Below, one piece after another: positions 45,556 through 55,041 of a stretch of 64,000 nucleotides of DNA. The position numbers and the translations under genes are program-made. The notes under the pieces are model-generated. The model did not search any database, was not told where the DNA came from, and worked only from the letters and a program-made list of their open reading frames with translations. The stretch's first letter is position 1. Every line of letters starts with the position of its first letter. This DNA comes from Pseudomonas sp. MIACH (GTDB lineage Bacteria > Pseudomonadota > Gammaproteobacteria > Pseudomonadales > Pseudomonadaceae). The stretch covers positions 124,001 through 188,000 of the forward strand of contig NZ_LHVO01000033.1 in NCBI RefSeq assembly GCF_001269925.1. The letters run 5' to 3'.

Positions 45556-46505
45556 CAGCGATGGGCCACGCCGGGCAGTACGCAAAGCATTTCGTACAGC
45601 AGGTTGGCGCCCAGCAGCGAGGTGTTGCCGGTGGTGTCGTAGGGCGGCGAAACTTCTACCAGATCGCAACCAATCAGGTCGAGACCCTGGCAACCACGGA
45701 TGATCTCGATCGCCTGGATGGTGGTCAGTCCGCCGATTTCCGGGGTGCCGGTGCCCGGCGCCCAGGCCGGGTCGATGCCGTCGATATCGAAGCTCAGGTA
45801 CACCGGGCCGCCGCCGACTTTTTCCCGCACCTCGGCCATCAGTGGCGCGAGGGAGTGGTGCCAGCATTCTTCGGCCTGCACCACACGAAAGCCCTGTTTG
45901 CGGCTCCAGTTGAAGTCCTCCGCGGTGTAGCCCTGGGCGCGCAGGCCGATCTGCACGACGCGGTCGCAATCGAGCAAGCCTTCTTCCACGGCGCGGCGGA
46001 AGGTGGTGCCGTGGGCGATTTTCTCGCCGAACATATGGTCGTTGACGTCGGCGTGGGCATCGATGTGCACCAGCCCGACCTTGCCGTGTTTCTTATGGAT
46101 CGCCCGCAGGATCGGCAGGGTGATGGTGTGGTCGCCGCCCAGCGTCATCGGGATCACGTTGTGTTCGAGAATCACGTCGTAGGCTTCTTCGATGATGCGC
46201 ACGGCGTCCAGCAGGTTGAAGGTGTTGATCGCCACGTCGCCAATATCCGCCACCGAGAGCGAGTCGAACGGCGCGGCGCCGGTGGCCATGTTATAGGGGC
46301 GGATCATTACGGATTCGGCGCGAATCTCACGCGGTCCGAAGCGGGTGCCGGCGCGCAGCGAGGTGCCGATGTCCAGGGGCACGCCGACAAAGGCCGCATC
46401 CAGGCCCTTGGCCGACTGCAGGTGGGGAAGACGCATCATGGTGGCGATGCCGGCGAAGCGCGGCATTTCGTTGCCGCCCAGTGGTTGGTGGAAAATCTTG
46501 TCCAC
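45555..46505 (-). CDS. gbuA: Guanidinobutyrase (agmatinase/arginase family)
   Basis: A 316-residue ureohydrolase. The binuclear manganese ligands are visible in TLGGDHTITLP, HIDAHADVND and SFDIDGIDPAWAPGTGTPE. GbuA hydrolyses 4-guanidinobutyrate to 4-aminobutyrate and urea. I prefer it to agmatinase because a divergent LysR gene, an NTF2-like gene and two transporters stand in the same order as in the P. aeruginosa gbu locus. The start is GTG at 46505 with GAGG eight bases upstream. Confidence 0.9.
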   Translation of the reverse strand: MDKIFHQPLGGNEMPRFAGIATMMRLPHLQSAKGLDAAFVGVPLDIGTSLRAGTRFGPREIRAESVMIRPYNMATGAAPFDSLSVADIGDVAINTFNLLDAVRIIEEAYDVILEHNVIPMTLGGDHTITLPILRAIHKKHGKVGLVHIDAHADVNDHMFGEKIAHGTTFRRAVEEGLLDCDRVVQIGLRAQGYTAEDFNWSRKQGFRVVQAEECWHHSLAPLMAEVREKVGGGPVYLSFDIDGIDPAWAPGTGTPEIGGLTTIQAIEIIRGCQGLDLIGCDLVEVSPPYDTTGNTSLLGANLLYEMLCVLPGVAHR

Positions 46506-46588
46506 GGGATTGCCTCATCGTTGTGTTGTTTATTAGGGGCCGATTCTGCGAAAAGCCCGAGGTGGGAAGAATCGGCAGGGGCAAATAC

Positions 46589-46612
46589 TTAGTTCAGATT
46601 TTTCTAAACTAA
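46589..46612. promoter_or_regulatory. GbuR operator candidate in the gbuA-gbuR intergenic region
   Basis: TTAGTTCAGA-TTTT-TCTAAACTAA is a 24-base near-perfect palindrome (nine of ten pairs match) between the divergent gbuA and gbuR. Its place and T/A ends fit a LysR-type binding site. Confidence 0.65.
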
Positions 46613-46654
46613 AGCGCGCAGGTAGACTGCTGCGACCGACACCCGGAGCCGCCC

Positions 46655-47548
46655 ATGGCCAACGCCTTGCCCGATCTGAAACTCCTGCGCATCTTCGTCA
46701 GCGTCGTGCGGCACCAGGGGTTCGCCAATGCCCAGCACGAACTCAACCTGTCTACCTCGGCCATCAGCACCTATATGAGCCAGTTGGAAAGCGCGTTGGG
46801 CCTGGTGCTGTGCCATCGCGGCCGGGGCGGGTTCAGCCTGACCAGCAAAGGCGAGCTGTTTCACCAGGAAACCTTGCGCCTGCTGGGTGAGCTGGAAGGC
46901 TTCGAGCAATACGCCGCCGCGCTCAAGGGCGAGCTACGCGGCACGCTCAAGCTCGGCGTGCTCGACTCCACCGTCAGCGACAAGGCCTTGCCGTTCGCCG
47001 AGGTTATCGGCGCCTACAGCCTGGAGCACCCGGCGGTGCACCTGAATTTATCGGTGATGAGCCCCTACGAACTGCAACTCGGTGTACAGGACAACCGCCT
47101 GGACCTAGCCATCGGCGCCTTTTCCAATCGCATGAGCGGGCTGATCTACATGCCGCTGTACCGCGAGCAACACTGGTTGTATTGCAGCACCCGGCATCCG
47201 TTGTTCAGCGAACGACGTATCCCCGAGCAGGTGATCACCCAGCAACGCATGGTCGGCCGCGGTTATTGGAGCCAGGCCGAACTGGCGCGCCACGGCTTCA
47301 AGCACAGCGCCGCGACGGTGGAAAGTATGGAGGCGCAGCTGATCCTGGTGCTCTCCGGCGCCTACATCGGCTACCTGCCCGAGCACTACGCCCAGGCCTG
47401 GGCCGACAAAGGCGACCTGCGCGTCTTGCTGCCGGCGACCTTCGGCTACCAGGCGCCGTTCTCGATGATCATGCGCCGCGGCCGCAGCCGCGAACCGCTG
47501 ATCCAGACCTTCCGCGATTTACTCAAAGCCCAGCTCAATCAGGCCTGA
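46655..47548 (+). CDS. gbuR: LysR-family activator of guanidinobutyrate use
   Basis: A 297-residue LysR regulator: HTH in LKLLRIFVSVVRHQGFANAQ-type sequence through LSTSAISTYMSQLESALGL, then an effector-binding domain. It is divergent from gbuA with a palindromic operator between, exactly as gbuR in P. aeruginosa, which activates gbuA in response to 4-guanidinobutyrate. ATG has GGAG six bases upstream. Confidence 0.9.
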   Translation: MANALPDLKLLRIFVSVVRHQGFANAQHELNLSTSAISTYMSQLESALGLVLCHRGRGGFSLTSKGELFHQETLRLLGELEGFEQYAAALKGELRGTLKLGVLDSTVSDKALPFAEVIGAYSLEHPAVHLNLSVMSPYELQLGVQDNRLDLAIGAFSNRMSGLIYMPLYREQHWLYCSTRHPLFSERRIPEQVITQQRMVGRGYWSQAELARHGFKHSAATVESMEAQLILVLSGAYIGYLPEHYAQAWADKGDLRVLLPATFGYQAPFSMIMRRGRSREPLIQTFRDLLKAQLNQA

Positions 47549-47554
47549 ATAACC

Positions 47555-48160
47555 ATGTCCCGACCCCAATGCTCCCGCTGCCTCAGGCCCGCTGCCCATT
47601 GCCTGTGTGCACTGATCCCCTGCCTCGATAGCCGCACCCGCGTGCTTGTTTTGCAGCACCCGAGCGAGGTCAACCATGCGCTCAACACCGCGCGGCTGGC
47701 GGCGTTGGGATTGAACAATGCGCAGTTGGTAGTGGGCGAGGTCTTTGATGATCTGCCGACCCTGTTGAACCCGCCCGGCTATCAGGCGCGGCTGTTGTTT
47801 CCGGCTGACGATGCCCAGCCGCTGCAAGCCTATGCTCCCGGCGATCAGCCGTTATTGTTGGTGGTGCCCGACGGCACCTGGCGCAAGGCGCGCAAACTGC
47901 TGCACCTCAATCCTTTGCTGGCGGCGCTGCCTCGGGTGACGCTGGCGGAGGGCGCCGTGTCTCGCTATCGACTGCGCAAGGCGCCGGGGGCAGGGGCGTT
48001 GTCGACGGTGGAGGCGATTGTGCAGGCATTGCAGGTGCTGGAGGCGCCGGTGTCGTTTGAACCGTTGCTCAAGCCGTTTGATGCATTGATCGAAGGGCAG
48101 ATTGCGGCGATGGGGGAGGAGGTCTTTCAGAAAAATCATGGCGATGGGCATTTGGGCTAG
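47555..48160 (+). CDS. DTW-domain protein (tRNA uridine aminocarboxypropyltransferase-like)
   Basis: A 201-residue protein starting with a cysteine cluster (CSRCLRPAAHCLCALIP) and containing VLVLQHPSEVNHALNTA and VPDGTWRKARKLL, where D-G-T-W is the family's DTW-type motif. These enzymes, such as TapT of E. coli, add the acp3 group to a uridine of tRNA using S-adenosylmethionine. The specific tRNA position is not predictable here. It follows gbuR by six bases, but no functional link is evident. Confidence 0.88.
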   Translation: MSRPQCSRCLRPAAHCLCALIPCLDSRTRVLVLQHPSEVNHALNTARLAALGLNNAQLVVGEVFDDLPTLLNPPGYQARLLFPADDAQPLQAYAPGDQPLLLVVPDGTWRKARKLLHLNPLLAALPRVTLAEGAVSRYRLRKAPGAGALSTVEAIVQALQVLEAPVSFEPLLKPFDALIEGQIAAMGEEVFQKNHGDGHLG

Positions 48161-48180
48161 GCGGGGTATCGAGGCGCGGC

Positions 48181-48263
48181 CATCGGGAGCAAGCCCCCCC
48201 ACATTCGACCGAGTTCCAGCATGAGAATGCGGTCCAGTGTGGGAGGGGGGCTCGCTCCCGATG
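48181..48263. repeat. REP pair between the DTW gene and cysM
   Basis: CATCGGGAGCAAGCCCCCCC at 48181-48200 faces AGTGTGGGAGGGGGGCTCGC beginning at 48236, forming an inverted REP pair with slight mismatches, GTGGGAGGGGG class. Confidence 0.88.
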
Positions 48264-48390
48264 GGGCCCTCAAGCTCACCCTCTTTTCCGCTTATGCCTT
48301 TAAGCCATAAGCACCGCACTTTGCGTGATATGGCCCGCCGACCTTTCCCGGTATGATGTTCGCCCCCGCAGTCTGGATTGCGAATACGCC

Positions 48391-49293
48391 ATGACCTTGC
48401 AGTACCCTACAATCGCCGATTGCGTCGGCAACACGCCCCTGGTCCGCTTGCAACGCATGGCGGGTGAAACCAGCAATACCCTGTTGCTCAAGCTCGAAGG
48501 GAACAACCCGGCCGGCTCGGTAAAAGACCGCCCGGCGCTGTCGATGATCACCCGCGCCGAGCTGCGTGGGCAGATCAAGCCCGGTGACACCCTGATCGAA
48601 GCCACCTCGGGTAATACCGGGATCGCCCTGGCCATGGCCGCCGCGATCAAGGGTTACAAGATGGTGCTGATCATGCCCGACAACGGCAGCGCCGAGCGCA
48701 AGGCGGCGATGACCGCCTATGGCGCCGAGTTGGTGCTGGTCACCCAGGAAGAAGGCATGGAAGGCGCCCGCGACCTCGCTGAGCGCATGGCCGCCGAAGG
48801 CCGTGGCCAGGTGCTGGACCAGTTCGCCAATGGGGACAACCCCGAAGCGCACTACACCACCACCGGTCCGGAAATCTGGCGTCAGACCCAGGGCACCATC
48901 ACCCATTTCGTCAGCTCCATGGGCACCACCGGCACCATCATGGGCAACTCGCGCTACCTCAAGGAGCAGAACCCGGCGATCCAGATCGTCGGCCTGCAAC
49001 CGATGGAAGGCGCGGCCATCCCAGGCATTCGTCGCTGGCCCGAAGAGTACTTGCCGAAGATCTACAACGCGACGCGCGTGGACCGCATCATCGACATGGC
49101 CCAGCGTGAAGCCGAAGACACCACCCGCCGCCTGGCGCGTGAAGAAGGCATCTTCTGCGGCGTGTCATCCGGCGGCGCCGTGGCGGGTATGTTGCGCTTG
49201 TCCCGGGAAGTGGAAAACGCGGTGATCGTCGCGATCATCTGTGACCGAGGCGACCGTTACCTGTCGACCGGCATTTTCGACGAACCCAACTGA
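48391..49293 (+). CDS. cysM: Cysteine synthase B
   Basis: A 300-residue PLP enzyme that makes cysteine from O-acetylserine and sulfide or thiosulfate. The PLP lysine is in [11 protein letters not shown], and the glycine-rich phosphate loop is in [11 protein letters not shown]. The later segments [12 protein letters not shown] and [12 protein letters not shown] are typical. Length and ARRLARE-type C-terminus fit CysM rather than CysK. The stop overlaps the start of rlmD (TGATG). ATG 48391 is taken, dropping 22 in-frame upstream residues. Confidence 0.95.
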   Translation: MTLQYPTIADCVGNTPLVRLQRMAGETSNTLLLKLEGNNPAGSVKDRPALSMITRAELRGQIKPGDTLIEATSGNTGIALAMAAAIKGYKMVLIMPDNGSAERKAAMTAYGAELVLVTQEEGMEGARDLAERMAAEGRGQVLDQFANGDNPEAHYTTTGPEIWRQTQGTITHFVSSMGTTGTIMGNSRYLKEQNPAIQIVGLQPMEGAAIPGIRRWPEEYLPKIYNATRVDRIIDMAQREAEDTTRRLAREEGIFCGVSSGGAVAGMLRLSREVENAVIVAIICDRGDRYLSTGIFDEPN

Positions 49294-50645
49294 TGGCCAA
49301 GCACGAGAGAGGCCTGCGCTTCCAACCGACGGGCGGCAGCCGGGCCCCACAGATTCCCGTGGGCAAGAAGCAACGCCTGACCATCGAGCGCCTGGCCAAC
49401 GACGGCCGCGGCATCGTGTTCTTTGAAGGTCGCACCTGGTTTGTCAACGGTGCGCTGGCCGGCGAAGAGGTTGAAGCGCGGGTGTTGGGCACCCATGGCA
49501 AAGTGGTCGAGGCCCGCACCGAACGCGTGTTCAAGGCCAGCGAACTGCGTCGCCCGGCACCGTGCGCACACTTCGGCCGCTGTGGCGGTTGCAGCGTGCA
49601 GCACTTGCCCCATGACGAACAGCTCGCCCTTAAACAGCGCATGCTCGCCGAGCAACTGTCCCGCGTGGCCGGTGTCGAACCGCAAGAGTGGGCCGCACCG
49701 TTGAGTGGGCCGGAATTCGCTTACCGACGCCGCGCCCGCGTGGCCGTGCGCTGGGATGCCAAGGCGAAAAAACTCGAAGTGGGTTTCCGCGCCGTGGCCA
49801 GCCAGGACATCGTCGCCATCGATGATTGCCCGGTGCTGGTACAGGCCTTGCAACCGATCATGCAGCGTCTGCCGAACATGCTGCGCCGCCTGAGCAAACC
49901 TCAGGCCCTGGGGCATGTGGAGTTGTTCAGTGGCTCGTCCGTCGCTGTGTTGCTGCGGCATATGGCGCCGTTGTCGGACGCGGACCTGCTGATCCTGAAA
50001 GAATTTTGTAGCTTCCATGAAGCCCAGTTGTGGCTGCATGGCGAAGGCCAGCCGGAACCTGTTGAGCCTGATCAGTCACTGGGTTTCCGGTTGGACCCAT
50101 GGGACTTGGAGCTGGCGTACCGACCCGGGGATTTTGTCCAGGTCAACGCCGGGGTCAACCAGGCGATGGTGGCCCAGGCCCTGGACTGGCTGGCGCCGCA
50201 GCCTGATGAGCGGGTGCTGGACCTGTTCTGCGGCCTGGGCAACTTTGCCCTGCCGCTGGCGAAACAGGTGCGCGAAGTGGTGGCGGTGGAAGGTGTGCAG
50301 ACCATGGTGGACCGGGCGGCACAGAATGCCGTCAGTAACAATTTGCATAATGCGCAGTTTTTTCAGGCCGATTTGTCTCAGCCTTTGACTGACGCGGAAT
50401 GGGCCAAACAGGGCTTTTCTGCGGTACTCTTGGACCCACCCCGCGATGGTGCCCTGGAGGTTGTGCGCAAGCTCGCCACCCTGGGGGCCAAGCGCCTGGT
50501 GTATGTGTCCTGCAACCCGGCGACGCTGGCGCGGGACACGGTTGAGCTGGTCAAGCAAGGCTACCGGCTAAAACGTGCCGGGATCCTCGACATGTTTCCG
50601 CAGACAGCGCATGTCGAGGCCATGGCGTTATTTGAAGCGGGCTAG
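49293..50645 (+). CDS. rlmD: 23S rRNA (uracil-1939-C5)-methyltransferase
   Basis: A 450-residue TrmA/RumA-family enzyme. An N-terminal TRAM domain ([20 protein letters not shown]) is followed by the [4Fe-4S] cysteines in [14 protein letters not shown], the SAM-binding [15 protein letters not shown], the [10 protein letters not shown] motif and the catalytic cysteine in [11 protein letters not shown]. It methylates U1939 of 23S rRNA. It is translationally coupled to cysM, with relA 123 bases downstream, the usual order in pseudomonads. Confidence 0.96.
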   Translation: MAKHERGLRFQPTGGSRAPQIPVGKKQRLTIERLANDGRGIVFFEGRTWFVNGALAGEEVEARVLGTHGKVVEARTERVFKASELRRPAPCAHFGRCGGCSVQHLPHDEQLALKQRMLAEQLSRVAGVEPQEWAAPLSGPEFAYRRRARVAVRWDAKAKKLEVGFRAVASQDIVAIDDCPVLVQALQPIMQRLPNMLRRLSKPQALGHVELFSGSSVAVLLRHMAPLSDADLLILKEFCSFHEAQLWLHGEGQPEPVEPDQSLGFRLDPWDLELAYRPGDFVQVNAGVNQAMVAQALDWLAPQPDERVLDLFCGLGNFALPLAKQVREVVAVEGVQTMVDRAAQNAVSNNLHNAQFFQADLSQPLTDAEWAKQGFSAVLLDPPRDGALEVVRKLATLGAKRLVYVSCNPATLARDTVELVKQGYRLKRAGILDMFPQTAHVEAMALFEAG

Positions 50646-50768
50646 GATGCCCGTTTAATCCGACTGGCCTGCGATCTCCAAGGCCTATGATCTGCCACGG
50701 AGTTCGCAGTAAAAAGGTCGGCGATGATTTTGGCGCATCCAAGGTGCGTCGTAGGGAAGGTAAGCAAG

Positions 50769-53012
50769 ATGGTACAGGTGAGAGCACACCAGCCGATCAA
50801 CACCGACGGCAGTATCAATCTCGAGGCATGGCTGGATCATGCCATCAGTGTCGACCCGGCACTGGACCGTGAAGCCTTGAAAGCAGCCTGCGAGTTCGCT
50901 CGTGAGTCTGAGCAACAAGACAATGCAGCCAAGAACCTGTGGGCCGAAGGCACTTCCAGCTTTCGCACCGGGTTGGAGATCGCCGAGATCCTTGCCGATC
51001 TCAAGCTGGACCAGGACTCGCTGATCGCCGCCGTGCTCTATCGCGGCGTGCGTGAAGGGCACATCCAGTTGCCGACCGTCAGCCAGCGTTTTGGTGCGGT
51101 GGTGGCCAAGCTGATCGACGGCGTGCTGCGCATGGCCGCCATCAGCGCCAGCCTCAGCCCGCGCCAGTCCATGGTGCTGGGCACCCAGGGCCAGGTGGAA
51201 AACCTGCGCAAGATGCTGGTGGCAATGGTCGACGACGTACGTGTCGCCCTGATCAAGCTGGCCGAACGCACCTGCGCGATCCGTGCGGTGAAGACCGCCG
51301 ACGACGAAAAGCGCAACCGCGTCGCCCGCGAAGTCTTCGACATCTACGCGCCGCTGGCCCACCGCCTGGGTATCGGCCATATCAAGTGGGAGCTGGAGGA
51401 CTTGTCCTTCCGCTACCTCGAACCTGATCAATACAAACAGATCGCCACGCTGCTGCACGAGCGGCGGCTCGACCGTGAGCGCTTTATCAGCGACGTGATG
51501 GGCCAGTTGCGCGCCGAGTTGCAGGCCACCGGGGTCGATGCCGACATCAGCGGTCGCGCCAAACACATCTATTCGATCTGGCGCAAAATGCAGCGCAAGG
51601 GCCTGGCTTTCAGCCAGATCTACGACGTGCGCGCCGTGCGCGTGCTGGTGCCGGAAATGCGCGACTGCTACACCGCGCTGGGTATCGTCCATACGCTATG
51701 GCGGCACATTCCCAAGGAGTTCGACGACTACATCGCCAACCCCAAGGAAAACGGCTATCGCTCGCTGCACACCGCCGTGATCGGCCCCGAGGGCAAGGTG
51801 CTGGAAGTGCAGATCCGCACCCACGCCATGCACGAAGAGGCAGAACTGGGCGTGTGCGCGCACTGGCGCTACAAGGGCACCGACGTCAAGGCCGGGTCCA
51901 ACCAGTACGAGGAGAAAATCTCCTGGCTGCGCCAAGTGCTGGAATGGCACGAAGAACTCGGCGACATCGGCGGCCTGGCCGAACAGTTGCGCGTGGACAT
52001 CGAGCCGGACCGGGTCTACATCTTCACCCCCGACGGCCATGCCATCGACTTGCCCAAGGGCGCCACGCCGCTGGACTTTGCCTACCGCGTTCACACCGAG
52101 ATCGGCCATAACTGCCGGGGCGCCAAGATCAACGGGCGCATCGTACCGCTCAACTACAGCCTGCAAACCGGCGAGCAGGTCGAGATCATCACCAGCAAGC
52201 ACGGCACGCCGAGCCGCGACTGGCTGAACCCGAACCTGGGCTACATCACCACATCGCGGGCGCGGGCGAAGATCGTGCATTGGTTCAAGCTGCAGGCGCG
52301 CGACCAGAACGTCGCCGCCGGCAAGACCCTGCTCGAACGCGAGCTGGGCCGCTTGGGCCTGCCGCAGGTGGACTTCGACAAGTTGGCCGAAAAAGCCAAC
52401 ATGAAGATTGCCGAAGACATGTTCGCCGCCCTCGGTGCCGGCGACCTGCGCCTGGCGCAATTGGTCAACCTGGCCCAGCAACTGGTCGAGCCGGAGCGCG
52501 GCAACGAACAACTGGAGCTGATCCCGCGCAAAGCCACCGGCTACAAGCCCGGCAAGCGCGGCGATATCCAGATCCAGGGCGTCGGCAACCTGCTGACGCA
52601 AATCGCCGGCTGCTGCCAGCCGTTGCCGGGGGATGCCATCGTCGGCTACATCACCCAGGGCCGTGGCGTGAGCATTCACCGTCAGGACTGCGCCTCGGTG
52701 CTGCAACTGGGTGGGCGCGAGCCTGAGCGGATTATCCAGGTCAGCTGGGGCCCGGTGCCGGTGCTCACCTATCCGGTGGACATCATCATCCGTGCCTACG
52801 ACCGTTCCGGCCTGCTGCGTGACGTCTCGCAAGTGCTGCTCAATGAGCGCATCAACGTGCTGGCGGTCAATACCCGCTCGAATAAAGAGGACAACACCGC
52901 GCTGATGTCCCTGACCATCGAGATTCCGGGGTTGGACGCTCTGGGGCGGTTGCTGGGACGGATTTCCCAGCTGCCGAACATCATTGAGACGCGGCGCAAC
53001 CGTACTCCATGA
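50769..53012 (+). CDS. relA: GTP pyrophosphokinase RelA
   Basis: The ribosome-linked (p)ppGpp synthetase, 747 residues. The N-terminal hydrolase-like domain lacks the HD pair (AAVLYRGVREG instead of the SpoT-type HD), so it is a synthetase only. The synthetase domain (GRAKHIYSIWRKMQRKG, NPKENGYRSLHTAVIG) is intact and is followed by TGS (IFTPDGHAIDLPKGATPLDF), helical and ACT domains. ATG 50769 has AAGG at proper spacing. A REP lies between it and mazG, another nucleotide-stress gene. Confidence 0.97.
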   Translation: MVQVRAHQPINTDGSINLEAWLDHAISVDPALDREALKAACEFARESEQQDNAAKNLWAEGTSSFRTGLEIAEILADLKLDQDSLIAAVLYRGVREGHIQLPTVSQRFGAVVAKLIDGVLRMAAISASLSPRQSMVLGTQGQVENLRKMLVAMVDDVRVALIKLAERTCAIRAVKTADDEKRNRVAREVFDIYAPLAHRLGIGHIKWELEDLSFRYLEPDQYKQIATLLHERRLDRERFISDVMGQLRAELQATGVDADISGRAKHIYSIWRKMQRKGLAFSQIYDVRAVRVLVPEMRDCYTALGIVHTLWRHIPKEFDDYIANPKENGYRSLHTAVIGPEGKVLEVQIRTHAMHEEAELGVCAHWRYKGTDVKAGSNQYEEKISWLRQVLEWHEELGDIGGLAEQLRVDIEPDRVYIFTPDGHAIDLPKGATPLDFAYRVHTEIGHNCRGAKINGRIVPLNYSLQTGEQVEIITSKHGTPSRDWLNPNLGYITTSRARAKIVHWFKLQARDQNVAAGKTLLERELGRLGLPQVDFDKLAEKANMKIAEDMFAALGAGDLRLAQLVNLAQQLVEPERGNEQLELIPRKATGYKPGKRGDIQIQGVGNLLTQIAGCCQPLPGDAIVGYITQGRGVSIHRQDCASVLQLGGREPERIIQVSWGPVPVLTYPVDIIIRAYDRSGLLRDVSQVLLNERINVLAVNTRSNKEDNTALMSLTIEIPGLDALGRLLGRISQLPNIIETRRNRTP

Positions 53013-53033
53013 TTCGCGGAATGAATGCAGGCT

Positions 53034-53066
53034 AAATGTGGGAGGGGGCAAGCCCCCTCCCACACT
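53034..53066. repeat. REP palindrome between relA and mazG
   Basis: AAATGTGGGAGGGGGCAAGC followed by CCCTCCCACACT makes a compact head-to-head palindrome. It ends 16 bases before the mazG start. Confidence 0.88.
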
Positions 53067-53082
53067 GATCGGACACAGACTG

Positions 53083-53916
53083 ATGTATTCACTTGAAGAC
53101 CTGCTGCACCTCATGAGCCGCCTGCGCGACCCGCAATACGGGTGCCCGTGGGACATCAAGCAAACCTACGCCACCATTGTCCCGCACACCCTGGAAGAGG
53201 CCTACGAAGTGGCCGACGCCATCGAGCGCGGCGACTTTGATCATCTGCAAGGTGAGTTGGGCGACCTGTTGTTCCAGGTGGTGTATTACAGCCAGCTGGC
53301 GCGTGAAGAGGGGCGTTTCGAATTTGCCGGGGTGATCGACAGCATCACCCGCAAGCTGATTCGCCGTCATCCCCATGTGTTCCCGACCGGCGATCTGTAT
53401 GCGCCGCTGGATATTCCTCAACTGAGCGAAGAACAGGTCAAGGAGCGTTGGGAGCAGATCAAGGCCGAGGAGCGCGCGGAAAAATCCGACGCACCGGAGC
53501 AACTGTCCCTGCTGGACGACGTGCCGACTGCCTTGCCGTCCTTGTCCCGGGCCGCCAAGTTGCAGAAGCGCGCCAGCCAGGTCGGCTTCGACTGGCCATC
53601 GGCCTTGCCGGTGGTGGATAACGTGCGCGAAGAACTGGACGAAGTGCTCGAAGCCATGGCCGATAACGACGCGGTGGCCATCGCCGATGAAGTCGGTGAC
53701 CTGCTGTTCGCGGCGGTCAACCTGGCCCGTCACCTCAAGGTCGACCCGGAAACCGCGCTGCGTGGCGCCAATGCCAAGTTCGAACGACGTTTCCGATTTA
53801 TCGAACAGGCATTGCGCGATGCACACCAACCCATAGAAGATTGCACCCTCGAAGAGTTGGACGCCCTGTGGGGCGAAGCCAAACGTCAGGAAAAGAACGT
53901 GTCCAGCTGCGGTTGA
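53083..53916 (+). CDS. mazG: Nucleoside triphosphate pyrophosphohydrolase MazG
   Basis: A 277-residue all-alpha NTP pyrophosphatase with two MazG halves: LMSRLRDPQYGCPWD with EEAYEVADAI and ELGDLLFQVVY in the first, ELDEVLEAMADNDAVAIADE with VGDLLFAAVNLARH in the second. It hydrolyses non-canonical and canonical NTPs and, in E. coli, counteracts (p)ppGpp effects. The location after relA fits. Upstream in-frame codons run through the REP and are excluded. Confidence 0.96.
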   Translation: MYSLEDLLHLMSRLRDPQYGCPWDIKQTYATIVPHTLEEAYEVADAIERGDFDHLQGELGDLLFQVVYYSQLAREEGRFEFAGVIDSITRKLIRRHPHVFPTGDLYAPLDIPQLSEEQVKERWEQIKAEERAEKSDAPEQLSLLDDVPTALPSLSRAAKLQKRASQVGFDWPSALPVVDNVREELDEVLEAMADNDAVAIADEVGDLLFAAVNLARHLKVDPETALRGANAKFERRFRFIEQALRDAHQPIEDCTLEELDALWGEAKRQEKNVSSCG

Positions 53917-53941
53917 GCAGTTGCCTAAGTGAGTAAGCACC

Positions 53942-54487
53942 ATGAGCCTTTCCCTTCGCGACCAGTTGCTCAAAGCAGGTCTGGTCAACCAAAAGCAGGC
54001 CAAGCAGGTCGGCAAAGAGAAACAGAAGCAGCAGCGGCTGGTCCACAAGGGCCAGATCGAGGCCGATGATACCCAGGCTCGCCTGGCCGCCGAGGCGCAG
54101 GCCGAGAAGGTCAAGCGTGACCAGGAGCTGAACCGTCAGCAACAGGAAAAAGCCGAGGCCAAGGCCCGTACGGCCCAGGTCAAGCAACTGATCGAAACCT
54201 CGCGCCTGCCTAAGCTCACGACCGAGGACTACTACAACTTCGTGGATGACAAGAAGGTCAAGCGCCTGTCGGTCAACACGTTGATGCGCAACAAGCTGAG
54301 CAACGGCTCCCTGGCCATCGTGCATCACGGTGGTGGATACGAGGTGATCCCGCGTGAAGCCGCGCTGAAGATCCAGGAGCGCGCACCGGAGCGTATCGTG
54401 CAGCTCAATATCCTCACCGAAAGCCAGGTGCCGGATGAGGATGATCCGTACGCCGCTTACCAGATCCCGGATGATCTGATGTGGTAA
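53942..54487 (+). CDS. DUF2058 (YaiL-like) protein
   Basis: A 181-residue, very charged protein. The N-terminal half is a lysine/glutamine-rich coiled coil (QAKQVGKEKQKQQRLVHKG) and the C-terminal half has KLTTEDYYNFVDDKKVKRL and YEVIPREAALKIQER. This is the DUF2058 family, called YaiL in E. coli, a nucleoprotein of unclear function. It follows mazG by 25 bases and ends at a terminator, so it belongs to that transcript. Confidence 0.92.
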   Translation: MSLSLRDQLLKAGLVNQKQAKQVGKEKQKQQRLVHKGQIEADDTQARLAAEAQAEKVKRDQELNRQQQEKAEAKARTAQVKQLIETSRLPKLTTEDYYNFVDDKKVKRLSVNTLMRNKLSNGSLAIVHHGGGYEVIPREAALKIQERAPERIVQLNILTESQVPDEDDPYAAYQIPDDLMW

Positions 54488-54502
54488 GGCTGTAAAACAA
54501 CA

Positions 54503-54528
54503 AACCCCGCTCAAAAGGCGGGGTTTTT
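54503..54528 (+). terminator. Terminator downstream of the DUF2058 gene
   Basis: CCCCGC (54505-54510) pairs with GCGGGG (54518-54523) around a TCAAAAG loop, followed by five T. Confidence 0.92.
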
Positions 54529-54584
54529 GTTTGCAGGCACTCCAGCTGCTGTGTGGGGCCGGGTGCCTGCAGGATTTCAGAATT

Positions 54585-54773
54585 TCAGGAGCTTTGTGCC
54601 TGGCGTTTCATCTCAAGCGATTCAAGCTCGTTTTTATAATTATGAGCATCGCTCTCGTTGTGAAACATGCCGACCAGCATGTCTTGCTGATGTACATCCC
54701 AGATGTGAATCCCATGGCCCAGTGCTTCGTGGGACATATGTTCGTCGTCGCGTTCAGTTACTTTTACAGTCAT
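54585..54773 (-). CDS. Small conserved-looking hypothetical protein
   Basis: A 62-residue acidic, soluble protein (EALGHGIHIWDVHQQDML, then a helical charged tail). The pattern resembles short beta-hairpin plus helix proteins found near stress genes in Pseudomonas. I cannot name a family. It is alone between a terminator and a REP pair, on the opposite strand to mazG. The ATG lacks a strong ribosome site. Confidence 0.6.
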   Translation of the reverse strand: MTVKVTERDDEHMSHEALGHGIHIWDVHQQDMLVGMFHNESDAHNYKNELESLEMKRQAQSS

Positions 54774-54892
54774 CTGCTTGCTCCAATTTCTGGTGGGTCT
54801 GCGGCAAGTCGTCGCAGGTCTTTTTATACGGTTTGTTAGCTTGCTAAGTAAACCGCTTTAGAGGTTTATGACAGAAGTTTCATGTTGGGTGC

Positions 54893-54959
54893 CATCGGGA
54901 GCAAGCCCACATTTGAACTGCGAACCCTTTCCCCTGTGGGAGGGGGCTTGCTCCCGATG
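54893..54959. repeat. REP pair upstream of the DUF3108 terminator
   Basis: CATCGGGAGCAAGCCCACAT at 54893-54912 faces TGTGGGAGGGGGCTTGCTCC beginning at 54935. It is the inverted REP pair of the GTGGGAGGGGG class, with a shortened left arm. Confidence 0.88.
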
Positions 54960-54992
54960 ACGGCAGAGACTTGAACCCAAAACCCCCAGACG

Positions 54993-55019
54993 AAAAAAAG
55001 CCCCGCATTCAGCGAGGCT
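54993..55019 (-). terminator. Terminator of the purM-purN-DUF3108 operon
   Basis: AGCCCCGC and GCGAGGCT (54999-55019) form an eight-pair stem with one wobble. On the minus strand it is followed by seven T. It lies 23 bases beyond the DUF3108 stop. Confidence 0.85.
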
Positions 55020-55041
55020 CTTGTTCAGCTCATCCGCGCAC

